A DNA stretch of 64,000 nt from Clostridium beijerinckii (GCF_036699995.1 NZ_CP144906.1:2681001-2745000); one strand, 5' to 3'; shown: positions 19,494 through 29,093, counted from the stretch's first letter. Notes: generated by a model not told the origin, from the sequence alone. Translations and numbers: made by a program.

Positions 19494-19562
19494 ACTCGTA
19501 TATTTCCGATATTATGGTTGGAAAGTCTCTACCTGCTATCCGTAAATTAGCAGACTACGAGG
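19494..19562 (+). promoter_or_regulatory. Guanine-class purine riboswitch aptamer
   Basis: P1 is formed by CTCGTA (19495-19500) and TACGAG (19556-19561). Conserved junction and loop sequences are present: TATGGTTGG, GTCTCTACC, CCGTAAA and GACTACGA. The base just before the 3' strand of P1 (19555, position 74 in xpt numbering) is C, which pairs with guanine or xanthine; adenine aptamers have U. Ligand binding should favour the downstream terminator and shut off the permease and xpt genes. Confidence 0.95.
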
Positions 19563-19600
19563 TAGTGTTTTAGTGCTAAGTATTATTATATTCGCATATA

Positions 19601-19645
19601 AATACAACACCTCAACTTTAAGATGGGGTGTTGTATTTTTTTGAA
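19601..19645 (+). terminator. Riboswitch expression-platform terminator
   Basis: ATACAACACC and GGGGTGTTGTAT pair and are followed by seven T's. The hairpin lies between the aptamer and the permease start. Confidence 0.85.
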
Positions 19646-19721
19646 AACTTTTCTGAATATATGTATAAAGAATTTGCGTGTCTATGTATGATTAAATTTT
19701 ACATAGGGAGATTGAAAGAAA

Positions 19722-21074
19722 ATGGAATTAAGTAACAAAGAGATTTTAATCGAAGATTTGGACTGTAAAAATGAAGAAATTAGCGAACTTCTATATGGAG
19801 TTGAAGACAAGCCTAATTTATCTACACAAATTTTGCTAGGATTTCAGCATATATTTGCTGCGTTTGGAGGAATTATAGTAGTTCCATTAGTTATTTCAAG
19901 TGCATTGGGATTTGATATAGTTACGTCAACAGCACTTATGAGTGCAACTATATTGTCAGCCGGGATAGCAACTTTTATTCAATCTAGGGGTATTGGTCCT
20001 GTTGGTGCAAGAGTTGCATGTATAATGGGGACAGATTTTACATTTGTAGCTCCATCAATTGCAATTGGTAGTATTTACGGACTTCCAGGCATATTAGGTG
20101 GAACAATACTTGGGTCATTAGTTGGAATAGGTTTAAGCTTTGTAATACGACCTATGATGAAATTATTTCCACCGCTTGTTACAGGAACAGTGATAACATT
20201 GATAGGACTAACTCTATTACCTGTATCTATGGATTGGGCTGCTGGTGGTAGTGGTTCGCCTAATTATGGAAACTTAACTAATATTTCAATTGCTATGATT
20301 GTAATGATTATAACTTTATTGTTAAACAGATATGGAAAGGGATTAGTAAGTAGCGCCTCAATATTAATTGGAATGGCAATTGGATACATTGTTTGTATTC
20401 CTCTTGGAATGGTTGATTTTTCATCAGTAAGTTCAGCAAGTTTTGTATCATTTCCAAAGATATTTGAGCATGGAGTTAACTTTGATCCTAAATTAGTACT
20501 TCCATTCATTCCTGCTTATTTTGTTACAACAATTGGAACAGTAGGATGTTTAAAAGCTATCGGAGAAGTTTCAAAGGTTGAAATGGGCGATAAGAGAATT
20601 GGAGCAGGAGTATTATCTGATGGACTTGGAAGCATGCTTGCAGGTATTCTTGGAACTTTCCCTAATACATGTTTTAGCCAAAATGTAGGTTTAATTCCGT
20701 TAACAAAAGTGGCAAGTAAATATGTCGCTATGATGGCTGGGATAATATTAGTAATATTAGGGTTTTTACCAAAGTTTGCAGCACTAATAAATATAATGCC
20801 TCAACCAGTTTTGGGTGGAGTAGGTATTGTAATGTTTGGTACAGTTGCGGCATCTGGAATTAAGACCTTGAGCAGAGTTGAATTGAATAATCGTAATTTA
20901 TTAATAATAGCAACAGCAATTGGACTTGGTGTTGGGATTACATTCCGTCCTGATTTTATAAGTCAATTACCAGAAGGTCTTAAAATGATTTTCTCATCAG
21001 GTATTTCGACTGGAACCATTGCAGCGCTAATATTAAATTTATTATTAAAACAAGAAAAGAGTGGAGTAGAATAG
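19722..21074 (+). CDS. pbuX: NCS2-family purine permease (xanthine/guanine type)
   Basis: This 450-residue polytopic membrane protein is of the nucleobase-cation symporter 2 family. It has the first-helix motif [17 protein letters not shown], a segment ending in [23 protein letters not shown] near residues 305-330, and about 12-14 hydrophobic stretches. The QN pair in CFSQNVG sits in the family signature. Uracil and xanthine carriers look alike, but the guanine riboswitch upstream and xpt one base downstream indicate a purine, most likely xanthine or guanine. ATG follows a GGGAG site. The gene ends at 21074 and xpt starts at 21076, showing tight translational linkage. Confidence 0.9.
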
Positions 21075-21075
21075 A

Positions 21076-21648
21076 ATGGAAAGCTTACATAAAAGAATTT
21101 TAGAAGAAGGACAAGCATTATCAGAAAATGTACTGAAAGTTGATTCGTTTTTAAATCATCAAGTGGATCCGGAATTAATGTACGAAATGGGTACATACTT
21201 TAAAAATTACTTTGAGAATCATAAAATAACAAAGGTGTTTACAATTGAAAGTTCTGGTATAGCACCTGCTGTGATGACTGCAATGCAAATGAATTTGCCT
21301 ATGGTTACTCTAAAAAAGCAAAACTCAAAAATACTGAATGGTGATGTTTATCAAACAACTGTACATTCATTTACTAAAAGCTTAGATTATGAGTTGACAT
21401 TATCTAAAAAATATATAAATGATGAAGATAATATATTAGTTATAGATGATTTTTTAGCAAATGGCGAAGCGGCACTTGGAGCTGCACGTTTGATAGAGGA
21501 AGCTGGAGCAAAAGTTGCTGGAATAGGAATAGTAATAGAAAAGTCATTCCAAAAAGGTGCTCAAATGCTTAAGGATAAAGGATATGATGTATACTCTTTG
21601 GCAAGAATAGCGAAACTATCAAAAGGCATAATAGAATTTGTTAAATAA
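21076..21648 (+). CDS. xpt: Xanthine phosphoribosyltransferase
   Basis: This 190-residue enzyme of the Xpt family converts xanthine and PRPP to XMP in purine salvage. The PRPP-binding loop is [14 protein letters not shown] (about residues 124-137). The N-terminal segment [23 protein letters not shown] and the [14 protein letters not shown] and MVTLKKQN blocks match the family, as does the length. It directly follows the permease gene in a two-gene unit under the guanine riboswitch. This is the classical xpt-pbuX pairing in reversed order. Its 3' end almost touches a palindromic repeat element. Confidence 0.95.
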
Positions 21649-21650
21649 AG

Positions 21651-21992
21651 TATAGATAACCCAACTATAATCTATACTTATGCGTATATCTCACCGAAAT
21701 GAATAATATACTTTTATTCCAGTTTCTAGGTAATTATGATGGGTGATTCTAAGGCTATAAAGTTGTACTCAAAGTGCTAGCCTCAAAGAACAAGCGCTCA
21801 CAGAGAAAGTTCGAAGAACGAAATATAAAATTTCGATTCTCACTTTTTGAACTAGCACATTTGGAACAACTTATAGCCAAAGAATCACATCCATCAAAAT
21901 TACCAATGAAACATTCCACAAAAGTATATTACTCATTTCTAGTTGGAAGATATTTCATAGTTTAAGTATAGTTTATGATTGTGATATCTATA
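21651..21992 (+). repeat. Quasi-palindromic dispersed element, copy 1
   Basis: About 342 bp bounded by TATAGATAACCC and the inverse GATATCTATA. The two halves pair along most of their length. Helices include GATTCT with AGAATC, AAGTTGT with ACAACTT and GTGCTAG with CTAGCAC. The tip carries an extra hairpin (GAACGAAAT.. region, 21810-21840) absent from copy 2. Shared unpaired motifs are ACTTATG, CACCGAAATGA and AATGAAACATT. A 63-codon frame inside is not considered coding. Related copies are at 28274-28619 and, inverted, at 44350-44715. Confidence 0.75.
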
Positions 21993-22067
21993 TTTTCATT
22001 ACAAAGTAAAAATTAAATTATTCTTATTAGCATTTTAAAGAGTGTTTAATAAAGGTCTTATAAATTG

Positions 22068-22114
22068 AGTTGTTCAATTTTGCATAATACAAGCAAAGTT
22101 GAACAACTTTTAAT
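22068..22114 (+). terminator. Hairpin terminator between repeat copy 1 and pepT
   Basis: AGTTGTTCAA and TTGAACAACT pair, with an inner TTTGC/GCAAA helix, followed by TTTTAATATTTT. It may end the xpt transcript or a transcript of the repeat element. The remaining 270 bp to pepT are AT-rich and hold a possible TTTACA -35. Confidence 0.7.
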
Positions 22115-22387
22115 ATTTTATAGAGTATTTAATTTATCTATTAGTTATTAAAAAGCTATAAAAAAATTATTTTTTAAGTAACTTTTTTACAATAGAATTC
22201 ATTTTTTTGTGTTTAATATACACGAGATATAAAATAAAATACTTTATTAGGATAAAGGGAGTATAATACTTTCTTAAATCAATTATTGATTTATGTCATT
22301 CTAAAAAGTAAAATAGATATATAATTAATTTCCAATATATGAAATTCTTTATTGGAAAGCTATATAAAATAAGAAGGAGACAAAAAT

Positions 22388-23605
22388 ATGAAAGCTTATG
22401 AACGTTTATTAAAATACGTTAAGGTATATACTACCTCAGATGAATCTTCAGAAACACATCCAACAACTAAAAGACAATTTGATCTAGCTAATATATTAGT
22501 TGAAGAAATGAAGGAAATTGGACTTCAAGATTGTAAAGTTGATGAACATTGTTATGTATATGGAGTTATCCCTGCAACAAAAGGATATGAAAATAAAGCA
22601 AGTATAGGGCTTATAGCTCATATGGATACAGCACCAGCGGCTAATGGAAAAAATGTAAAACCACAAATCATAGAAAATTACGATGGCGGCGATATTGTTT
22701 TAAAAGGAAATAATAGCATTTTGTCACCTAAAAAATTTCCACATTTAAAAAACTTAAAAGGTAAGACTATAATTACTACAGATGGAACATCGTTGCTTGG
22801 AGCTGATGATAAAGCAGGTATTGCAGAAATACTTACTGCATGTGAAACTATAATAAATGAAAATATTCCTCATGGGAAAATATGTGTGGGATTTACTCCA
22901 GATGAAGAAGTTGGACTTGGAGCGCATTTATTTGATGTAAAAAATTTCGGGGCAGATTTTGCATACACAATTGATGGAGGCGAGGAAGGTGAAATTTCAT
23001 ATGAAAATTTCAATGCTGCAGCAGCTGAAGTTAATATTCATGGGGTATCAGTTCATCCAGGGTCTGCGAAGAATACAATGATTAATGCAACAAATGTAGC
23101 TATTGAATTTAATTCTATGCTGCCATCATGTGAAAGACCTGAGCATACAGAAGGATATGAAGGTTTTTATTATTTAGATAGTTTTAATGGAAATACTGAA
23201 CATGCATCGCTAAAGTATATCTTGAGAGATCATAATAAGGAAAAGTTTGAAAATAGAAAATCAACAATGCAATTAATAGAAAAATTATTGAATGAAAAAT
23301 ATGGTGAAGGAACAGTTAGGGTTACATTAAAGGATCAATATAAAAATATGGTTGAACTTATAAAACCTTGTATGCATTTAATAGATAACGCTACAGATGC
23401 TATGAAAGGTTTAGGTGTTACCCCAATAATAGAGCCTATTAGGGGCGGTACTGATGGTGCTACTTTAAGTTATATGGGACTTCCATGCCCTAACCTTGGA
23501 ACAGGAGGCCATGCTTTCCATGGCGAATTCGAACATATTGCAGTTGAGAGTATGGACATCTGTACTGAAATTATAATAGAAATTCTAAAGAGATATGCAA
23601 ATTAA
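22388..23605 (+). CDS. pepT: Peptidase T (tripeptide aminopeptidase)
   Basis: This 405-residue M20-family zinc aminopeptidase releases the N-terminal residue of tripeptides in the cytoplasm. Metal ligands and the catalytic pair are visible: His in LIAHMDTAP, Asp in LLGADDKAG, the Glu pair in FTPDEEVGLG, Asp in TIDGGEEGEIS, and a late His in GTGGHAFHGEFEH. The dimerisation/lid domain lies between about 205 and 320. Length and motifs agree fully with PepT. It has AAGGAGA before the start and its own terminator at 23697-23740, so it is likely monocistronic. Confidence 0.95.
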   Translation: MKAYERLLKYVKVYTTSDESSETHPTTKRQFDLANILVEEMKEIGLQDCKVDEHCYVYGVIPATKGYENKASIGLIAHMDTAPAANGKNVKPQIIENYDGGDIVLKGNNSILSPKKFPHLKNLKGKTIITTDGTSLLGADDKAGIAEILTACETIINENIPHGKICVGFTPDEEVGLGAHLFDVKNFGADFAYTIDGGEEGEISYENFNAAAAEVNIHGVSVHPGSAKNTMINATNVAIEFNSMLPSCERPEHTEGYEGFYYLDSFNGNTEHASLKYILRDHNKEKFENRKSTMQLIEKLLNEKYGEGTVRVTLKDQYKNMVELIKPCMHLIDNATDAMKGLGVTPIIEPIRGGTDGATLSYMGLPCPNLGTGGHAFHGEFEHIAVESMDICTEIIIEILKRYAN

Positions 23606-23696
23606 TAAATGGGATATTAATTTGAAAAAATTATTTTAGATTATATTATAAGCAAAAATATGAGATCATAAAAAATGAATTATTAAATTAAATATG

Positions 23697-23740
23697 ATAC
23701 CTCAGGTTTTTAATTACATTAAGAGCCTGAGGTATTATTA
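23697..23740 (+). terminator. Terminator after pepT
   Basis: ATACCTCAGG and CCTGAGGTAT pair across a 19-nt loop, followed by TATTAT. Confidence 0.75.
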
Positions 23741-23870
23741 TATTATTTTATAAAATGCAGAAAATATATAAGTTCTTACCAATAAATACTTTTTTAATGG
23801 AAGATGTATTTAAATGAAACTTTTTAAAAAGTTAAAAATTAAAGAATTTAAGAATTTAAGAATAAATAAA

Positions 23871-25824
23871 TCTCATATTCCGCCTAACTAATTTTTCCTA
23901 TTTAACCTCAACTATTCACTATATTATTTGACTAAAAATTATTATGATTACGGTATGCAAATAATATTTAATGGGGGGATTGGAATGGATAAAGAGTTGT
24001 TATTGGAAAATATTGAAATGGAAGCATATAGCCATGGAAAAGCGACGCTTGTAGCAGGTATGTGTAAGAAACTAGGAGTTATCAACATCTTTGATCAATA
24101 TTTGACTAAACAAAATGGGAGAAAGCCTGATATAGCTTATGGGATAATGGCTCAAATGATGTTAGCAAATCTTTGTCATTCAAGACGACCATTATATCTT
24201 ATGGATGAGTATTTTGAACATATTGATATTGAAGGGACATTTAACAGCGATGCGAAGCCTCATAATCTTACAGATGATAGATTTGGCTGTTTTCTTGATA
24301 ATTTTCATGAAGCTGGTCCAAGAAAAATTTTTTCTGAAATAAGTATGACTGCTTTCGCTACGTATGGATTGAGTATAAAGAATATTAATTACGATACTAC
24401 CTCAAAGGTAATGTGGGGCCAGTATGAAACAGAAGAAGGTAAAATAGATGAAATATCAATTGATTATGGATATAGTAAAGATAAAAGAAATGATAAGAAA
24501 CAAATAAAAATTGGAATTGGAACAGCTAACGGTATAGTTGTAGACGCAAAAGTTCTTTCGGGTAATACAGATGATAAAACTTATAATAATGACGCTATAG
24601 ATGATGTTGATGAAATTTTAAAAAAATCCAAAACTAGTAAAGATTCATTCTACTATGTTGCAGATAGTGCATTTTTTACAGAAGAAAATATTAATAAAGC
24701 AAATGGTAGAGATATAAAATTTATAACAAGAGCTCCTGAAACAACAAATATGTCTAAAATCTATATTGGTAAATTTTTTAGTGAAAGACAGTTAACAAAA
24801 GATGTTATTTTTGAAAATGCCCAAGGTAAAAAAGTTAAATATCAAGTATTAGATTATAAATCAGAATATAAGGGGATTCCAGTTAAACTGGCAGTCTGTT
24901 ATTCCTTCACTCTTGAAGAAACCAAAAGGAAAACTATTTCTAGGCATGCAGAAAAAGAATATGCCGAATTAGAGAAAAAAATCAAAGTATTTTCCAAGCG
25001 TAGCTTCGCGTGCGAAGCAGATTCACAAAAAGAAATAGAAGAGTTTTTAAAGACTAAAGGGAAAAAATTAAAATACCATTCTGTTAATTTGAATATTGAA
25101 ATGAATGAAAAACGTAAGCGTAAAAAAGCTGATAATAAGGATTCACAAAAGGAATATGAATATACTATTAATTTAGAAATTAACCGTGAAGATTCAAAAA
25201 TTGAAGCAGCAATTGAAAGAGAGTGTACTTTCATCTTAGCAAGTAATGATTCTGATATTTCATGTGAAGAAATGCTGAAAGAATACAAAACTCAAAGCAG
25301 CGTAGAGAAAAAGTTTCAGCAGCTAAAAGCACCAGAGTTTATAGATGACCTTTTTGTAAAAACTCCCAAAAGAGTTGAAGCCTTAACATACATGATACTT
25401 ATTGGTTTAATGATTTTATCAGTAATGGAACATGTAGTCAGACGTGAGATGAAGAAAGATAATACGATTATACTTGGACCTGGAAAAATAAAAATGTCCA
25501 AGCCGAGTTTAAAAGCTATAATGGGTATCTTTGAGTATGTGCCTATACAAGTAATTAAAGTTAATAACAATTGTATAAGAAAGTTTCAAAAACCACTAAA
25601 AGATAATCAACGGCAGATATTGAATTATTTAGGTTTGGATGAAAGTATTTTTGTTGGACATGCTATTTAACAAGTATATATTTCAAAAAATTTAATAATG
25701 ATTCCATTAGGGATAGTTTAGAAATTTACTATGGAATAATTCACATATAGATATATATTATTCCAAACTTTAAATAAAGAAAAGATATTTCACTGAAATG
25801 CATAGCATTCAGCGAAATATGAGA
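23871..25824 (+). mobile_element. IS1634-like insertion sequence
   Basis: The transposase gene is bracketed by imperfect inverted ends. The left end is TCTCATATTCCGC from 23871. The right end, GCGAAATATGAGA, finishes at 25824; its complement TCTCATATTTCGC differs at one position. The element is about 1.95 kb. The right end overlaps a hairpin (ATATTTC..CTGAA with TTCAG..GAAATAT, 25785-25820). No clean target duplication is visible; IS1634 members are known for long and variable ones. Exact ends need comparison with an empty site. Confidence 0.7.
23985..25670 (+). CDS. IS1634-family transposase
   Basis: About 561 residues, a DDE-type transposase of the IS4/IS1634 group that cuts and joins the element ends. 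The N-terminal domain (MEAYSHGKATLVAGMCKKLG) resembles IS1634 proteins. Catalytic-type acidic residues are likely Asp in NINYDTTS, Asp in YYVADSAFF, and Glu in the C-terminal YKTQSSVEKKF motif, the YREK-like signature. A charged helical region (KKRKRKKADNKDSQKEYE, about 385-405) lies within the insert. The frame is intact, so the element may be active. ATG 23985 follows a GGGGGG run; the longer frame start at 23928 lacks a site. No other copy is seen in the window. Confidence 0.88.
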   Translation: MDKELLLENIEMEAYSHGKATLVAGMCKKLGVINIFDQYLTKQNGRKPDIAYGIMAQMMLANLCHSRRPLYLMDEYFEHIDIEGTFNSDAKPHNLTDDRFGCFLDNFHEAGPRKIFSEISMTAFATYGLSIKNINYDTTSKVMWGQYETEEGKIDEISIDYGYSKDKRNDKKQIKIGIGTANGIVVDAKVLSGNTDDKTYNNDAIDDVDEILKKSKTSKDSFYYVADSAFFTEENINKANGRDIKFITRAPETTNMSKIYIGKFFSERQLTKDVIFENAQGKKVKYQVLDYKSEYKGIPVKLAVCYSFTLEETKRKTISRHAEKEYAELEKKIKVFSKRSFACEADSQKEIEEFLKTKGKKLKYHSVNLNIEMNEKRKRKKADNKDSQKEYEYTINLEINREDSKIEAAIERECTFILASNDSDISCEEMLKEYKTQSSVEKKFQQLKAPEFIDDLFVKTPKRVEALTYMILIGLMILSVMEHVVRREMKKDNTIILGPGKIKMSKPSLKAIMGIFEYVPIQVIKVNNNCIRKFQKPLKDNQRQILNYLGLDESIFVGHAI

Positions 25825-25990
25825 TAAATATAAGAATTTAAATTTTTAACAATAAAAAAACTTAAAAAGTTAATAATTTATAGGAAACAGCAGGGTTTGT
25901 AGAATATACAGAAATTACTATAAATAATAGATTTAAGTTATTATTCTTATAATCTTATAAAAATTACTAATACAGTTTGTTCGAGCTATT

Positions 25991-26248
25991 CTATTTATTT
26001 CTATTAGATAGGTAGTTCTTGTGAATAGCATTAAAGAAAAAATCGGTAATTTCTTCATTAATTTTATCATTAGAATTATTATGAACTTGATTATTTTTCT
26101 TTTTTAAACAAGGAGTATGTTCATTTGTTTTTTGTTTTTTAGCTGAATCGAATTTTATTATTTTTGAATTGCTCATTATAATATCATCTCCGTTCTTTAT
26201 TATAGAATGTCTTTCGCCATTTATATATTTTACATACATTAATTCCAT
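25991..26248 (-). CDS. Small hypothetical protein
   Basis: This 85-residue frame is preceded on its strand by AAGGCGGTG seven bases before ATG, a credible ribosome binding site, so I keep it. The protein is hydrophilic and Lys/Asn-rich, with two Met-Ser/Met-Tyr clusters near the start (MELMYVKY, IIMSNSK) and a basic middle (CLKKKNN). No signal peptide, membrane segment or known domain is evident. It lies between the IS element and the helicase gene, on the opposite strand, without an obvious operon partner. It could be a genuine clostridial orphan or a chance frame. Confidence 0.45.
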   Translation of the reverse strand: MELMYVKYINGERHSIIKNGDDIIMSNSKIIKFDSAKKQKTNEHTPCLKKKNNQVHNNSNDKINEEITDFFFNAIHKNYLSNRNK

Positions 26249-26494
26249 GAACGCACCGCCTTATACTTATTAATTAAAATAAAAGTATTAAATAAATTTA
26301 CTGATAACTAAGTATATGAGTCTAGCTTATGAAATATTACATAATAATATTAAAGTAATTTTTCTCAGCGATATGAGTTATGGTATAATTTTCATATAAT
26401 CTTATAAAGGAATAAATATATTTAATCATAGTTATATTATTAATAGAAAATATTTTTGCAGTTAAATATTATATTAGTATATGGAGTGGGATAA

Positions 26495-28252
26495 ATGAAA
26501 AATAATGCAGCACAAAGAGAATTTAAAAAGTATAAGGGTCAGATAAATCAAATAGAAGAAATAGTTGAGCATTCAAAGCCAGGAGCATTATTAGAGCATG
26601 AGAGCTCAATAAGAAAGAAACTTAGACATCTTAAGGAATTAGAAAATCAGAGTTTAAGAGATTTTAATGAGGTTTATGAGAGATATGAAGAGCTATTAGA
26701 AACTGTTTCAAAGAAAATGCTTGACTACTATAATAAAAGTAATAATACAAGTTTTGATTTTTATGAAGTAGTGCGTGGAAATTATAATAGTTTTTTAAAT
26801 CAAGGATTAATGACAATATTAACCAAACAACATATTCCTAAATTAGTTGCAAAAGAATTTGAAGAAAATTTCCCAAGTAATCCTAAAGATGAGTATCGTC
26901 AAGCACGAAGCATGAAAAGAAAGTTCTACATACATTTAGGAGATACAAATACAGGTAAAACGTATAATGCTTTAGAACGTCTTAAAAGTGCAAAAAAAGG
27001 TGTTTATTTATCGCCACTTAGAATTCTAGCCTTAGAAAATTTTGAAAAGTTAAATAGAGAAGGAGTAATTTGTGATCTTTTAACTGGTGAAGAGGAAATA
27101 ATAAATGTGGGATCTACTCACACATCATGTACAATAGAAAAAGTTAATTTAAAAGAACATTATGATATAGCTGTAATTGATGAGATTCAGATGATAAGTG
27201 ATCCTTTTCGTGGAATGGCATGGAGCAAAGCTCTACTAGGGCTCCAATGTGATGAAATACATATATGTGGAGCTGCAAATGCTAAATATATATTAGAAAC
27301 AATTATAAGTGATTGTAAAGATGAATATGAAATAAGAGAATATACAAGAGCTATACCATTAGAAGTTGAATATAAGAATTTTAGTTATAATGATGTTCAG
27401 GAAGGTGATGCTATTGTAGTCTTTTCTAAAAAAAGAGTATTAGAAATAGCAGAGGAATATTCAAGTAGAAACATTAAGGCAAGTATAATTTACGGTGATT
27501 TACCACCTGAAGTTAGGAAAATGCAATACGAACAGTTCATTAATAAAGAAACAAAAATTCTTGTGACTACTGATGCGATAGGGATGGGAGTTAATTTGCC
27601 TATCAGAAGAATTATATTTATGAGTATAAGGAAATTTGATGGAGAAGAAGTAAGAGAGTTAACTTCGCAGGAAATAAAACAAGTAGGAGGGCGTGCTGGT
27701 AGACTTGGTATTTATGATGTTGGTTATATTGCCAGTGTTGGCGGCAATGCAGATATAATTAAATCTAAATTAGAAACAGAAGACGAGGTTATAAAACAAG
27801 CTGTTATAGGGCCATCAGAAGCAATACTTAAGATTAGAAGTCTGCCTTTAAATGAAAAATTAGCTCTTTGGAGCACAAGAACAGAAAAATTAGATTATTA
27901 TACTAAGATGGATGTAAGTGAATATATTTTGATCTTGGATAGACTAAGGAAATACAAGCTTAATGAGGAAATTCAATGGGATTTATTGAAAGTTCCATTT
28001 GATGTGTCTAGAGATGAACTTATGGATGCATTTTTAAATTATGTAGATGAACTATTTGTGAATAAACAGAAAGAGTTATTTAAACCCCAAAACTTTAATG
28101 GTGGTTTGGATGATTTAGAAATTTATTATCAGAAGATAAATATGTATTACTCATTTTCTAAAATATTTAATTTAAAACTAGACGTTCAATGGGTTTATGA
28201 TGAAAGATTAAAAGTAAGTGAAGAAATAAATGATATATTATTAAGACTTTAA
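26495..28252 (+). CDS. SUV3-like superfamily 2 RNA helicase
   Basis: This 585-residue protein has an N-terminal helical, charged region (1-140) and then a helicase core. Walker A is GDTNTGKT at residues 149-156 and motif II is DEIQM at 229-233. Motif Ia is YLSPLRILALE, motif III-like is HICGAAN, and the C-terminal RecA motifs are TDAIGMGVNLP and QVGGRAGRLG. The DEIQ box, the HTSCTIEK segment and the GRAGR motif resemble SUV3/SUPV3L1-type helicases better than DEAD-box proteins. In mitochondria SUV3 unwinds RNA for degradation by the degradosome; a role in RNA turnover is inferred here. The C-terminal 100 residues are helical. The gene ends next to repeat copy 2. Confidence 0.85.
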   Translation: MKNNAAQREFKKYKGQINQIEEIVEHSKPGALLEHESSIRKKLRHLKELENQSLRDFNEVYERYEELLETVSKKMLDYYNKSNNTSFDFYEVVRGNYNSFLNQGLMTILTKQHIPKLVAKEFEENFPSNPKDEYRQARSMKRKFYIHLGDTNTGKTYNALERLKSAKKGVYLSPLRILALENFEKLNREGVICDLLTGEEEIINVGSTHTSCTIEKVNLKEHYDIAVIDEIQMISDPFRGMAWSKALLGLQCDEIHICGAANAKYILETIISDCKDEYEIREYTRAIPLEVEYKNFSYNDVQEGDAIVVFSKKRVLEIAEEYSSRNIKASIIYGDLPPEVRKMQYEQFINKETKILVTTDAIGMGVNLPIRRIIFMSIRKFDGEEVRELTSQEIKQVGGRAGRLGIYDVGYIASVGGNADIIKSKLETEDEVIKQAVIGPSEAILKIRSLPLNEKLALWSTRTEKLDYYTKMDVSEYILILDRLRKYKLNEEIQWDLLKVPFDVSRDELMDAFLNYVDELFVNKQKELFKPQNFNGGLDDLEIYYQKINMYYSFSKIFNLKLDVQWVYDERLKVSEEINDILLRL

Positions 28253-28273
28253 TAATATCAATAATTAATAATG

Positions 28274-28619
28274 TAATAGGTAATAATAAATTAAGTATTA
28301 TATAGATAAACCAACTAAGACCTAGACTTATGCATATATCTCGCCGAAATGAGAATTATGCTGTTGTTCCAGTTTCTAAGGAAATTATGATGGATGATTC
28401 TAAGCTCACAAGTTGCACCCAAGATGCTAGCCTCAAAGGCAAGCTTTGAACTAGCATACTTGGAACAACTTTTAATCTAAGAATCAAAGCCATCAAATTC
28501 CTAATGAAACATTTCACAAAAGCATAATTCTTATTTCTAGTTGGGATATATTTCATAGTATAAATCTAACTTAAAGTTGGGTTATCTATAAGCTTACTTA
28601 AATTTGTTATTACCTATTA
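28274..28619 (+). repeat. Quasi-palindromic dispersed element, copy 2
   Basis: About 346 bp. Outer arms TAATAGGTAATAA and TTATTACCTATTA pair, then TATAGATAAACCAACT with AGTTGGGTTATCTATA, and further in GATTCT with AGAATC, AAGTTG with CAACTT and ATGCTAG with CTAGCAT. The tip is a short loop around CCTCAAAGGCAAGC. Motif order matches copy 1: CTAGACTTATG, CGCCGAAATGAG, TTCTAAG, TTGGAACAACTT, AATGAAACATT, TTATTTCTAGTTGG. A 66-codon frame on the minus strand is a by-product of the palindrome. Confidence 0.78.
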
Positions 28620-28714
28620 TCTCGTAAAACATATTTCAAAATAAGAATTATAAAATTAGCAGTGCAAGTAAGTTTCAAAATTAATAACAAATTATTATAT
28701 ACTTGCTTAATTAG

Positions 28715-28807
28715 CTGTCAAGAAGAGAAAAACAAAGAGTTGTAATTGCTCATGCATTAGTAAATGATTCTGATATTATCAAACTATTTATTTTCATTGA
28801 ATATTAA
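28715..28807 (+). pseudogene. Remnant of an ABC transporter ATPase
   Basis: In one frame the DNA reads LSRREKQRVVIAHALVNDSDII and then runs to a stop. This closely matches the ABC signature-to-Walker-B stretch of ATPases (LSGGEKQRVAIARALVNDPDII in typical members), with the glycines lost. No Walker A, D-loop or His-switch is found on either side. It is therefore a decayed scrap of an ATPase gene, left between repeat copy 2 and prs. The rest of the 280 bp up to prs shows no coding signal. Confidence 0.65.
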
Positions 28808-29093
28808 TCAATATTATATCATTGAAATAGTATAGCACATTTATGAAATGTTGTTTACAAATATCAATAACATTGTTAAAGTAATCTACGAATTTGAAAA
28901 TTTATCTCAATGATTATATTAAAATGGAATTTTATAAGGAATTGAAAAGGTTAACTTTAAAATTATCATAAAATTTTCTTGAAAATTGTAATAATATATT
29001 TATATATATCCAATTTTGAGGTATACTTTAATTGTTTGAGTTTTTTTATAATAATAAGCCGATTTACAAAATAATTAAAAAAGGGGAACGCAA

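Noticed and set aside
21774..21965. 63-codon frame inside repeat copy 1
   Set aside because: No start signals, not conserved in copies 2 and 3; explained by the palindrome.
28356..28556. 66-codon minus-strand frame inside repeat copy 2
   Set aside because: No ribosome binding site and no counterpart in the other copies.
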